From NCBI GenBank assembly GCA_030765055.1, contig JAUKNK010000331.1, forward strand, positions 1,870,001-1,934,000: a stretch of 64,000 bases of DNA. Direction: 5' to 3'. The notes below the pieces were generated by a model. It did not search any database. It saw nothing but the letters and a program-made list of their open reading frames with translations, and was not told where the DNA came from. Both the position numbers and the translations under genes were made by a program. This document shows positions 1 through 8,808 of the stretch, piece after piece; within the stretch, counting starts at the first letter, position 1; every line of letters starts with the position of its first letter. This DNA comes from Mantis religiosa. Its lineage: Eukaryota > Arthropoda > Insecta > Mantodea > Mantidae.

Positions 1-560
1 TTGTGTAGCGTTGTTGATGTATTTTAAGGTTAAATAGAGTTTCTGGGAGCGGTTATATAGCACATTTTATTTCTCAAGGAGTTGCTGGTTCGTTTCTAAT
101 GTATTTTAAAGGTAATTACAGCTTCTCGGAGCGGTTATATAGCACATTTTGTTTCTTAAGGAGTTGTTGGTTCGTTTCTAATATATTTTAAGGGTAATTA
201 CAGCTTCTCGGAGCGGTTATATAGCACATTTTGTTTCATAAGGAGTTGTTGGTTCGTTTCTAATGTATTTTAAGGGTAAGTACAGCTTCTCGGAGCAGTT
301 ATATAGCACATTTTGTTTCTTAAGGAGTAGCTGGTTCGTTTCTAATGTATTTTAAGGGTAATTACAGCTTCTCGGAGCGGTTATATAGCACATTTTGTTT
401 CTTAAGGAGTTGCTGGTTCGTTTCTAATGTATTTTAAAGTTAATTACAGCTTCTCGGAGCGGTTATATAGCACATTTTGTTTCTTAAGGAGTTGCTGGTT
501 CGTTTCTAATATATTTTGAAGTTAATTACAGCTTCTCGGAGCGGTTATATAGCAGGTTTT
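1..560 (+). repeat. 82-bp satellite array, copy A
   Basis: Seven tandem units with an exact 82-bp period: the segment ending in GGAGCGGTTATATAGCA recurs with its left anchor at 39, 121, 203, 285, 367, 449 and 531. Units differ by a few substitutions, for example AAGG versus AAGTT before the TAATTAC stretch. The first unit has the divergent form GTTTCTGGGAGC, identical to the first unit of the second array at 3171, so the window opens inside a block that repeats at 3133. The last unit ends AGCAGGTTTT and runs directly into the 35-bp array. No coding potential. Confidence 0.97.
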
Positions 561-1497
561 GTTATAATAGTCAGTTATCGTGTTATATATATCTTGTTAT
601 AATAGTCAGATATCGTGTTATATATATCTTGTTATAATAGTCAGATATCGTGTTATATATATCTTGTTATAATAGTCAGTTATCATGTTATATATATCTT
701 GTTATAATAGTCAGATATCGTGTTATATATATCTTGTTATGATAGTCAGATATCATGTTATATATATCTTGTTATAATAGTCAGATATCGTGTTATATAT
801 ATCTTGTTATAATAGTCAGTTATCGTGTTATATATATCTTGTTATAATAGTCAGATATCGTGTTATATATATCTTGTTATGATAGTCAGATATCATGTTA
901 TATATATCTTGTTATAATAGTCAGATATCATGTTATATATATCTTGTTATAATAGTCAGTTATCATGTTATATATATCTTGTTATAATAGTCAGATATCG
1001 TGTTATATATATCTTGTTATAATAGTCAGATATCGTGTTATATATATCTTGTTATAATAGTCAGATATCGTGTTATATATATCTTGTTATAATAGTCAGA
1101 TATCATGTTATATATATCTTGTTATAATAGTCAGATATCGTGTTATATATATCTTGTTATAATAGTCAGATATCATGTTATATATATCTTGTTATAATAG
1201 TCAGATATCATGTTATATATATCTTGTTATAATAGTCAGTTATCATGTTATATATATCTTGTTATAATAGTCAGATATCGTGTTATATATATCTTGTTAT
1301 AATAGTCAGATATCGTGTTATATATATCTTGTTATAATAGTCAGATATCATGTTATATATATCTTGTTATAATAGTCAGATATCGTGTTATATATATCTT
1401 GTTATAATAGTCAGTTATCGTGTTATATATATCTTGTTATAATAGTCAGTTATCGTGTTATATATATCTTGTTATAATAGTCAGATATCGTGTTATA
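561..1497 (+). repeat. 35-bp satellite array, copy A (27 units)
   Basis: GTTATAATAG recurs every 35 bp from 561 to 1471, giving 27 units. Variation is almost confined to two sites: A or T in CAG(A/T)TATC and G or A in TATC(G/A)TGTT. Units at about 736 and 876 also read GTTATGATAG. There are no spacers, so this is a satellite and not a CRISPR array. AGATAT and ATATCT within a unit could pair as a short hairpin. Confidence 0.97.
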
Positions 1498-2340
1498 ATA
1501 TAGCATCACGTCAGATTTATCATAATACAGTACTACGTATCACTCTGTGGTGCGAACGTATGGTTACGAAGGAACGCATCCGGAGCTGCAGCTGCAGTCT
1601 CGGTCGTACGTGCGTACGGGTACAAAGGAACGCATCCGGGGAGGTTGGCCTAGCAGACGACACCACTGCGGGATGACGAAGGTAAAGTGGTGCGACGTAA
1701 GTATATTTAGTACCTCAGATGTGGGTTGGCAATAAAAGAGGGCAGTGCGCATGCGCTTGGAGATAGTTTCTACAAGGAAAAAACACCAATCAGGGAGGGT
1801 GGGAGGGGCTCTCGCCCCTCCCCACTCGGACATGTGACCTATATGGTGTCCGCAGCAAAATCATGATTTCTCTCATATTTGAGTAGGTAGAAACCACGAA
1901 GTCACTGCAAGACGTATAGGAACACATACCGGGTAAGCGTGAATGTTAGCACCGCTGCGGAAGGCCTACCTGTGTAGATATGGATGTATTTCTGTCGCCT
2001 CGTGCTGCGGTAGCTTGGCGGGAATATGTCTGCTAGGCGCGGAAGCTTAAAGTCACTTATACACTGCGATTTTCTCACACCACGCACCGTACGACCCGCG
2101 TATGTGGGAGAGGACAACAGTTACCGCTTACGATGGCAAGATTTAACAGTTGTAGAGCGAGGAAACACTTAAATTACACAGAAATATCACGTAAATACCA
2201 CGAGACAGAATTTAAACAAACCAGCGCCATGTTGGGTGACGTCAAAGGCTGCCCTCGCGTAGCCATCACATGGTCACTGAAAACAAATGAGCATCTGTGA
2301 CAGTCTCTGTGCCTCGTCGTAGCTACGAAACCTTTGTCAA
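1498..2340. other. GC-richer spacer between satellite blocks
   Basis: About 840 bp of clearly higher GC than its surroundings separates the 35-bp array from the next degenerate 82-bp zone. It holds a direct repeat GGAACGCATCCGG (about 1571 and 1629), the palindrome GCGCATGCGC near 1747, and a strong hairpin at 1799-1825. Open frames here are under 90 codons with no recognisable domain. It could be a transposon remnant or the unique part of a higher-order repeat. I see no gene. Confidence 0.6.
1799..1825. other. Strong GC-rich hairpin
   Basis: The left arm GTGGGAGGGGC and right arm GCCCCTCCCCAC pair almost perfectly (one bulged base) around a TCTC loop. No T-tract follows, so it is not a typical Pol III or bacterial terminator. 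It is the most stable local fold in the spacer. Confidence 0.75.
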
Positions 2341-3132
2341 TAGTCGATGTTTTTTTGTTGATTTTTCAGCATCTTTACTTGTGGTAGGATTGTTTTTATG
2401 TTCATTTAAAGGTTTATGAAGCGACTTATAAGAATTGAATGCTCATATAGTGGATTTTGCAGCTGTTTTAAAGTATTGGAACGCTTTTCGAGGTTTCTTG
2501 ACGGCCTTTTAAGGTAATTAAGTCTCCAGGTCGGTTTTATATGCTGCTTTTAAGCTACGTATTCTTTCTTAACAGCAACTTCCAAGGGTTTAAAGATATT
2601 TTAAGCTTCTTCTGAAGTGTTTTAAGGTTATATAGGTGTTTTGGGACGGGATTTAAACTATTTTATGTTAATTTACAGATTTGCGGAACGGTTTTATATA
2701 ACTCAATGCTTCTTTAGAGATGTTTCAATCGTTGATTAAGTATTTTACGCTTGTTCAGAGTATATAGCAGCTGATTTGAAGCAACATATATTTACCTAGA
2801 GCTTTACAAAGCTGTTTTATGGCATCATTTGTTTGTATAGAGGTTTGTGTTTGGCTTTTTAAGTAACTTCGGCTTTCTCGGAGGATTGTGAATTAATGTA
2901 GAAGCATTTTAAGGATAGTTGGAGTTTTTCGAAGCGGTTTTATACAATTTACTACTTGTTTAGAGGCTGGTGGATCGTATTTCAGGTGTTTTAAACGTTC
3001 TCAGAGGATTGTAGAGGATTGTAGAAGTGTTTTTAACGTTAATTAGACTTTCTCGGAGCAGTTATATAGCAAGTTTTGTTTCTAATTTGGTTGTTGGTCC
3101 GTTTATAAAGTATTTTAAGCATCGTAAGAGCA
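2341..3132 (+). repeat. Degenerate 82-bp-family zone
   Basis: Pieces of the 82-bp unit recur with strong divergence and irregular spacing, for example GCGGAACGGTTTTATATAA near 2684, TTTCGAAGCGGTTTTATA near 2927 and TTCTCGGAGCAGTTATATAG near 3050. The pieces become more like the array consensus toward 3130. This is the expected edge of a satellite, where unequal exchange no longer homogenises units. Confidence 0.8.
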
Positions 3133-3856
3133 TTGTGTAGCGTTGTTGATGTATTTTAAGGTTAATTAGAGTTTCTGGGAGCGGTTATATAGCACATTTT
3201 GTTTCTTAAGGAGTTGCTGGTTCGTTTCTAATGTATTTTGAAGTTAATTACAGCTTCTCGGAGCGGTTATATGGCAGGTTTTGTTTCTTAAGGAGTTGCT
3301 GGTTCGTTTCTAATGTATTTTGAAGTTAATTACAGCTTCTCGGAGCGGTTATATAGCACATTTTGTTTCTTAAGGAGTTGCTGGTTCGTTTCTAATGTAT
3401 TTTGAAGTTAATTACAGCTTCTCGGAGCGGTTATATAGCACATTTTGTTTCTTAAGGAGTTGCTCGTTCGTTTCTAATGTATTTTGAAGTTAATTACAGC
3501 TTCTCGGAGCGGTTATATAGCACATTTTGTTTCTTAAGGAGTTGCTGGTTCGTTTCTAATGTATTTTGAAGTTAATTACAGCTTCTCGGAGCGGTTATAT
3601 AGCACATTTTGTTTCTTAAGGAGTTGCTCGTTCGTTTCTAATGTATTTTGAAGTTAATTACAGCTTCTTGGAGCGGTTATATAGCACATTTTGTTTCATA
3701 AGGAGTTGCTGGTTCGTTTCTAATGTATTTTGAAGTTAATTACAGCTTCTCGGAGCGGTTATATAGCACATTTTGTTTCATAAGGAGTTGCTGGTTCGTT
3801 TCTAGTGTATTTTGAAGTTAATTACAGCTTCTCGGAGCGGTTATATAGCAGGTTCT
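3133..3856 (+). repeat. 82-bp satellite array, copy B (9 units)
   Basis: Nine units with an exact 82-bp period, anchors at 3171 through 3827. The lead-in from 3133 matches the first bases of the window nearly base for base. Most units here carry TTTTGAAGTTAATTACAG, a homogenised variant rarer in array A. The last unit ends AGCAGGTTCTG and joins the 35-bp array at the same point as in array A. Confidence 0.97.
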
Positions 3857-5218
3857 GTTATAATAGTCAGATATCGTGTTATATATATCTTGTTATAATA
3901 GTCAGTTATCATGTTATATATATCTTGTTATAATAGTCAGTTATCATGTTATATATATCTTGTTATAATAGTCAGATATCATGTTATATATATCTTGTTA
4001 TAATAGTCAGATATCATGTTATATATATCTTGTTATAATAGTCAGTTATCGTGTTATATATATCTTGTTATAATAGTCAGATATCGTGTTATATATATCT
4101 TGTTATAATAGTCAGATATCGTGTTATATATATCTTGTTATAATAGTCAGATATCGTGTTATATATATCTTGTTATAATAGTCAGATATCATGTTATATA
4201 TATCTTGTTATAATAGTCAGATATCGTGTTATATATATCTTGTTATAATAGTCAGTTATCGTGTTATATATATCTTGTTATAATAGTCAGTTATCGTGTT
4301 ATATATATCTTGTTATAATAGTCAGATATCATGTTATATATATCTTGTTATAATAGTCAGATATCATGTTATATATATCTTGTTATAATAGTCAGATATC
4401 GTGTTATATATATCTTGTTATAATAGTCAGATATCGTGTTATATATATCTTGTTATAATAGTCAGTTATCGTGTTATATATATCTTGTTATAATAGTCAG
4501 ATATCGTGTTATATATATCTTGTTATAATAGTCAGATATCGTGTTATATATATCTTGTTATAATAGTCAGTTATCGTGTTATATATATCTTGTTATAATA
4601 GTCAGATATCGTGTTATATATATCTTGTTATAATAGTCAGATATCGTGTTATATATATCTTGTTATAATAGTCAGATATCATGTTATATATATCTTGTTA
4701 TAATAGTCAGTTATCGTGTTATATATATCTTGTTATAATAGTCAGATATCGTGTTATATATATCTTGTTATAATAGTCAGATATCGTGTTATATATATCT
4801 TGTTATAATAGTCAGATATCATGTTATATATATCTTGTTATAATAGTCAGATATCATGTTATATATATCTTGTTATAATAGTCAGTTATCGTGTTATATA
4901 TATCTTGTTATAATAGTCAGATATCATGTTATATATATCTTGTTATAATAGTCAGATATCGTGTTATATATATCTTGTTATAATAGTCAGATATCATGTT
5001 ATATATATCTTGTTATAATAGTCAGTTATCGTGTTATATATATCTTGTTATAATAGTCAGATATCATGTTATATATATCTTGTTATAATAGTCAGATATC
5101 ATGTTATATATATCTTGTTATAATAGTCAGATATCATGTTATATATATCTTGTTATAATAGTCAGATATAATGTTATATATATCTTGTTATAATAGTCAG
5201 ATATCGTGTTATATATAA
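3857..5218 (+). repeat. 35-bp satellite array, copy B (39 units)
   Basis: GTTATAATAG recurs every 35 bp from 3857 to 5187, giving 39 units, with the same A/T and G/A dimorphisms as array A. The array ends abruptly at about 5218, where the dispersed block also found at 36898 begins. Confidence 0.97.
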
Positions 5219-6603
5219 CTATTCCTTGTAGATGTAAAGCAGTATGGGAATGTAGGAGCATTCTCATAACAGAGTGTCAAATGTTTTAAAGCTAGCCACG
5301 AGGTAATGGCTTTAATATTCCAGTATCTTTACAGCATTTACATATAAGTATTCCATAAAGACTTCTAATTTGTCAATTGACAACATTGAAACTTTGGGAC
5401 AAGCAACAAGGAATAACTGGCAAGTTGTACACTTGTTCACTCTACAAAAGATGTATTTAACATAGAGTGATACAGGTAATAGAAATATTTGGAACCATTT
5501 CTGTAACATGAATATTTCCGTGTAAAGTGTAGAGTGATATGGGAAGTTTTCTCGAAAGGCTCTGCATTGTATTCTTCAAAGTAGCTGAAGCCTCTATAAT
5601 TACCGAGTTCTATATTTGGGCTTCCTTGTTGGGCTTCCTTTGGATTCAGGTAGTTAAAGTATGTACTTTTGATAAATTCTCGTAATCCAATTTTCGGGTA
5701 CAATACAATTCTTGAGCGACTTACACTTAGTATGTAGTAGGCAATGTAAAACCTGTACCAAGATCTCACTTTGGTACAAATCTCTATGATCAAATCTTTA
5801 CACAACCGAATTCCGATACGTTTTTATTAGTTTTTGTAAAATATTCTATTGATTTATCACAATTTGATGAAGTACTTTATGTATAGTACATTTGAATAAA
5901 CATATAGGAATAGTTTAATAGCCTTATTCAATCTGACTTAATTCTCTATAATGTAATTTAACTTGTAAATCATAACATATGCATAAGTTTTATGGTAAAT
6001 AAATATTCCATCTCCTTAATATGCATAATTTATATCAACTAATTCTGTCTAATAAACAATTTTCGAAGCATTCTGTGCTTCTTGTTCAAATGCCCAATAC
6101 ATTTATATCTTAAAAGTGCTAATGCTATTTATCTAAGTTCATAATAATAACATTGTATTCGAAAGGCACGTATGGACAGCGAAAAGAATGTGAAACTTCT
6201 GTATAAGCTTATTTTCAATTTGGAGGAGATGTTCTAGCAGAAAGTCGGATTGACAAAGTATTGTAACACATTAAATGCATTTGTTAGTTCTTTTACTTAT
6301 AGTAGTGTCCGCTAGGGGAGAATTTTCATTTGGGTGATCGTGAAATTAAAGCGAACGGGAATTGCTGTCCACAGATGGCACTACTAGTAACTTCTTATAC
6401 TGATGGACAAAATATACAATTATATATAAAGTTTTATAGCAAATTTTAATTACTTTCATTACACAGAGCTTAGATTTAATTGACATTTATTTCTTTAAAA
6501 TAAGCGGCAGCTACAAGTAATACACGAGAAATATGACACAAGTAGATATCTGTGGGTGAGAAAGGAAGACTTCTAAAGTGTGTATATGTCAACACCTTCT
6601 TTC
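5219..6603 (+). repeat. Dispersed repeat block P1
   Basis: The sequence aligns by eye, with small indels, to 36898-38340 over the whole stretch, from AACTATTCCTTGTAGATG through the core module at 6307. Open frames on the minus strand at 5312-5509 and 5437-5805 are not preserved as frames in the paralogue, so I do not call genes. The block is interrupted at 6604 by E1 and E2 and resumes at 16796. Confidence 0.85.
6307..6390 (+). repeat. Core module c1 (divergent)
   Basis: Divergent member of the core family: GTCCGCTAGGGGAG, then GAATTGCTGTCCACAGATGGC, ending CTAGTAAC. It lacks an obvious upstream polypyrimidine tract. Its closest relative is c8 at 38044, in the paralogous block. Confidence 0.75.
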
Positions 6604-6604
6604 C

Positions 6605-6615
6605 TATCTGATGTA
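6605..6615 (+). repeat. Target-site copy 1, TATCTGATGTA
   Basis: First of three identical 11-bp copies; the others are 11743-11753 and 16785-16795. The paralogous block at 38335-38350 lacks the 10-kb insert and passes straight from TTCCTTTCTCACGTATG to GATTTCC, which places the insertion exactly here. Confidence 0.85.
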
Positions 6616-6740
6616 GTTCTATTACTCGCGTCTATTGACACCCTAGACTTGTTCTTTAATCATTCTACTCTTCTCTTCCTCTTATCACACATAATCATTA
6701 CTTTTGTTTCATTGCACAGCACACTGTTACATCATTATCA

Positions 6741-6831
6741 TCATACTGCCCCCCCCCATTGGTCACTGCATTACCCTTCCTAATTGGTCGTTATATTGGA
6801 TGTTCCCATTGGTCAATCCACACATCTGATC
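6741..6831 (+). promoter_or_regulatory. Clustered ATTGG boxes in the E1 5' UTR
   Basis: Four ATTGG motifs (reverse CCAAT) lie at 6758, 6783, 6795 and 6808, just upstream of the ORF1 start at 6832. E2 has the same kind of cluster at 11921 and 11946 plus CCAAT at 11952, although the rest of the two 5' UTRs hardly align. Non-LTR elements need an internal promoter; these boxes are candidates for part of it. Function is inferred. Confidence 0.5.
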
Positions 6832-8808
6832 ATGTCGGCTGCTAACATCCCAAATCCCACCAACATGAAGGCATCTACACACCCTTCTGCAGATCACGCA
6901 ACCTGCGCAACCACTGCTTCTAACCCCCTTGCAACAGAGGCACCTGCAACCTATGTGGAACAAGCCTCTGAAAATTATTACCTGCTAGGCGGTGATATTT
7001 CAACCTTCATGGGGACAGCTTTGATCGTACAACCCAGCTACCCACTATCCAGAGGCGATATCCGGATCCTCAAAACGGAAAGACAGGCTAGGACAAAATA
7101 CCTGAATCAGGCAGATGCCGAAATGTCTTCCGTCCCCAACTCTGAAGAGGTCTGCGTCACGGCTGCAGCCTTCAGAATCTATTCCTTCCACCGCCAGAGA
7201 ATTGATGTCATCACCAGTTACCTTTCACATCATGAAGAGCAATATAACTCCTGGCAAATACCTACGCAGAAAAGAACTGCCAAGGAAACTAACCACAGCG
7301 CATTAGCGCCACCACCAACGACATCAAACAGTTTTGCAGCTCTCTCTGAAGCAAAAACACCAGAGGACTTCCCACCATTACCAGCCGTAAACCAAAAGAG
7401 GCGTAAATGCTCTACACCTCCCCCACCCCCTGCTGAACTCATGGAACAGGAAGTAGCAGAGGTAGCAGCCCCATTACACCTCAACCAGGCACAAGCTACC
7501 ACACAACCACAAGGAGTAACCAAATCTAATAAGACTACTCCCATCTTCTTAAGAGATCCGTGCCAAGCCCGAGAACTGACAAAGGCATTACACGATGGTT
7601 TCCCAGAATTAAAATTCACCATAAAAAACATGAGTGGGTCTATCGCCTTCCTTCCCGAAACGCCTACCGATCACAGAACCATACGAAAATTCCTCACCGA
7701 TCACACAGTACAATACCTCACCACCTTATTACCCGAGGAGAAGCTAATGTACGTAACATTGAAGGACCTACCCATGTACGTTACAGAGGCAGAAGTCCAA
7801 GACCTCCTACAAAAGATGGAGTACCCAGTTGAGCGTGTTGGACAACTCCGATCAAACCGCTCCCCGACGCAGCAGAAGCTGCCACATTTCCGAGTAGCCC
7901 TTCGGAAGGAGCCGCGCTCAAGCGATATTTACAAGGTAACCCACATGTTCGACGCCATTATAAGGGTTGAACCATATCGACCGCCTGCACGACCATTACA
8001 GTGTACGAACTGCCAACAGTTCACCCACAGTGCAGCGGGATGCAGGCTTATACCGGTATGCTCCTACTGTGGTGACTCAGGCCACAAGCGCCCAGAATGC
8101 AAGAGGCTAGGTCTTGCTGGATCTAAACCAACATGCAGTAACTGCGGAGGAGAGCACTCCTGCCGCTACGCGAAGTGCCCTATCTGGCAGGAGGCCAGAA
8201 TAGAAATGGAGCTCAACAAGGCTGGACAACGCACCCGTTTTGACGCTGCTCCGAAGATACCAAATCCACAAGGCATACCCAGGGAAGCATTCAAAGGTAC
8301 TCGCTACCCTGGTCTCCCTCCAATTACTAGACCACAATTCCCAAACTACGCAGCTGCCGCATCTGCAACACGAAGTCAAAACCCACTGCAACCTCATCAA
8401 TCAGAGCCGCAAGCAACTGCGCAATCACAAACCACACCAGCTCCACCAAAGCCACCAACGCCACCACAACGTCCACCCGTTAACGGACCATCAGAAATAG
8501 CTCCATCTGCACTGGCCAATAAACCTACGTGCCCATCAAGACAGACTAACGCCGACACCAGAACGCCCATGCAGCAGCGGCTACTGGCTCGCCCCACCAC
8601 AAACCACAACCTTCCACAGACTTCCAAACCATCCCTTCCTGATGAGCAGTTTTTAAGCCTCATGTCCAGGATTCCACTCGCCCTGCAAGCTGACTTTGCA
8701 GCTGCCTTAGCTGATGCACTAGCCATCCGCCCTCCTTCTATTCCTTCACAAACAATATTGGTGCACACCGTCTTTGTATTTATGGGCAACAATGGCGGAC
8801 GTCAATAA
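6832..8808 (+). CDS. E1 ORF1, gag-like RNA-binding protein with zinc knuckles
   Basis: The 658-aa nucleic-acid-binding protein of the retrotransposon would coat the element RNA and help target-primed reverse transcription. The start is the ATG at 6832; the frame is open 48 bases further up, but only through a TTG codon. The first 180 residues or so are low in recognisable structure. About residues 264-390 match the PRE_C2HC region that precedes knuckles in Jockey gag proteins, with LLPEEKLMYVTLKDLPMYVT inside. Knuckles follow: C391-x2-C394-x4-H399-x4-C404, C410-x2-C413-x4-H418-x4-C423, and a modified one from C435. A proline-, glutamine- and threonine-rich stretch leads to a conserved tail (LPDEQFLSLMSRIPLALQ) also found in E2. 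The stop overlaps the ORF2 start by 17 nt. Confidence 0.95.
   Translation: MSAANIPNPTNMKASTHPSADHATCATTASNPLATEAPATYVEQASENYYLLGGDISTFMGTALIVQPSYPLSRGDIRILKTERQARTKYLNQADAEMSSVPNSEEVCVTAAAFRIYSFHRQRIDVITSYLSHHEEQYNSWQIPTQKRTAKETNHSALAPPPTTSNSFAALSEAKTPEDFPPLPAVNQKRRKCSTPPPPPAELMEQEVAEVAAPLHLNQAQATTQPQGVTKSNKTTPIFLRDPCQARELTKALHDGFPELKFTIKNMSGSIAFLPETPTDHRTIRKFLTDHTVQYLTTLLPEEKLMYVTLKDLPMYVTEAEVQDLLQKMEYPVERVGQLRSNRSPTQQKLPHFRVALRKEPRSSDIYKVTHMFDAIIRVEPYRPPARPLQCTNCQQFTHSAAGCRLIPVCSYCGDSGHKRPECKRLGLAGSKPTCSNCGGEHSCRYAKCPIWQEARIEMELNKAGQRTRFDAAPKIPNPQGIPREAFKGTRYPGLPPITRPQFPNYAAAASATRSQNPLQPHQSEPQATAQSQTTPAPPKPPTPPQRPPVNGPSEIAPSALANKPTCPSRQTNADTRTPMQQRLLARPTTNHNLPQTSKPSLPDEQFLSLMSRIPLALQADFAAALADALAIRPPSIPSQTILVHTVFVFMGNNGGRQ

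Noticed and set aside
1455..2117. Small frames in the GC-richer spacer
   Set aside because: Up to 89 codons only, overlapping on both strands, biased low-complexity composition, no domain.
561..5218. CRISPR-like direct repeats of 35 bp
   Set aside because: Units abut with no spacers and the context is eukaryotic satellite DNA.
1..5218. Ribosomal DNA intergenic spacer
   Set aside because: Subrepeat layout is similar in style, but no rRNA gene sequence borders it and the right flank is a dispersed repeat.
5312..5805. Minus-strand frames of 65 and 122 codons
   Set aside because: The paralogous block at 36990-37500 does not preserve them; no domain was recognised.
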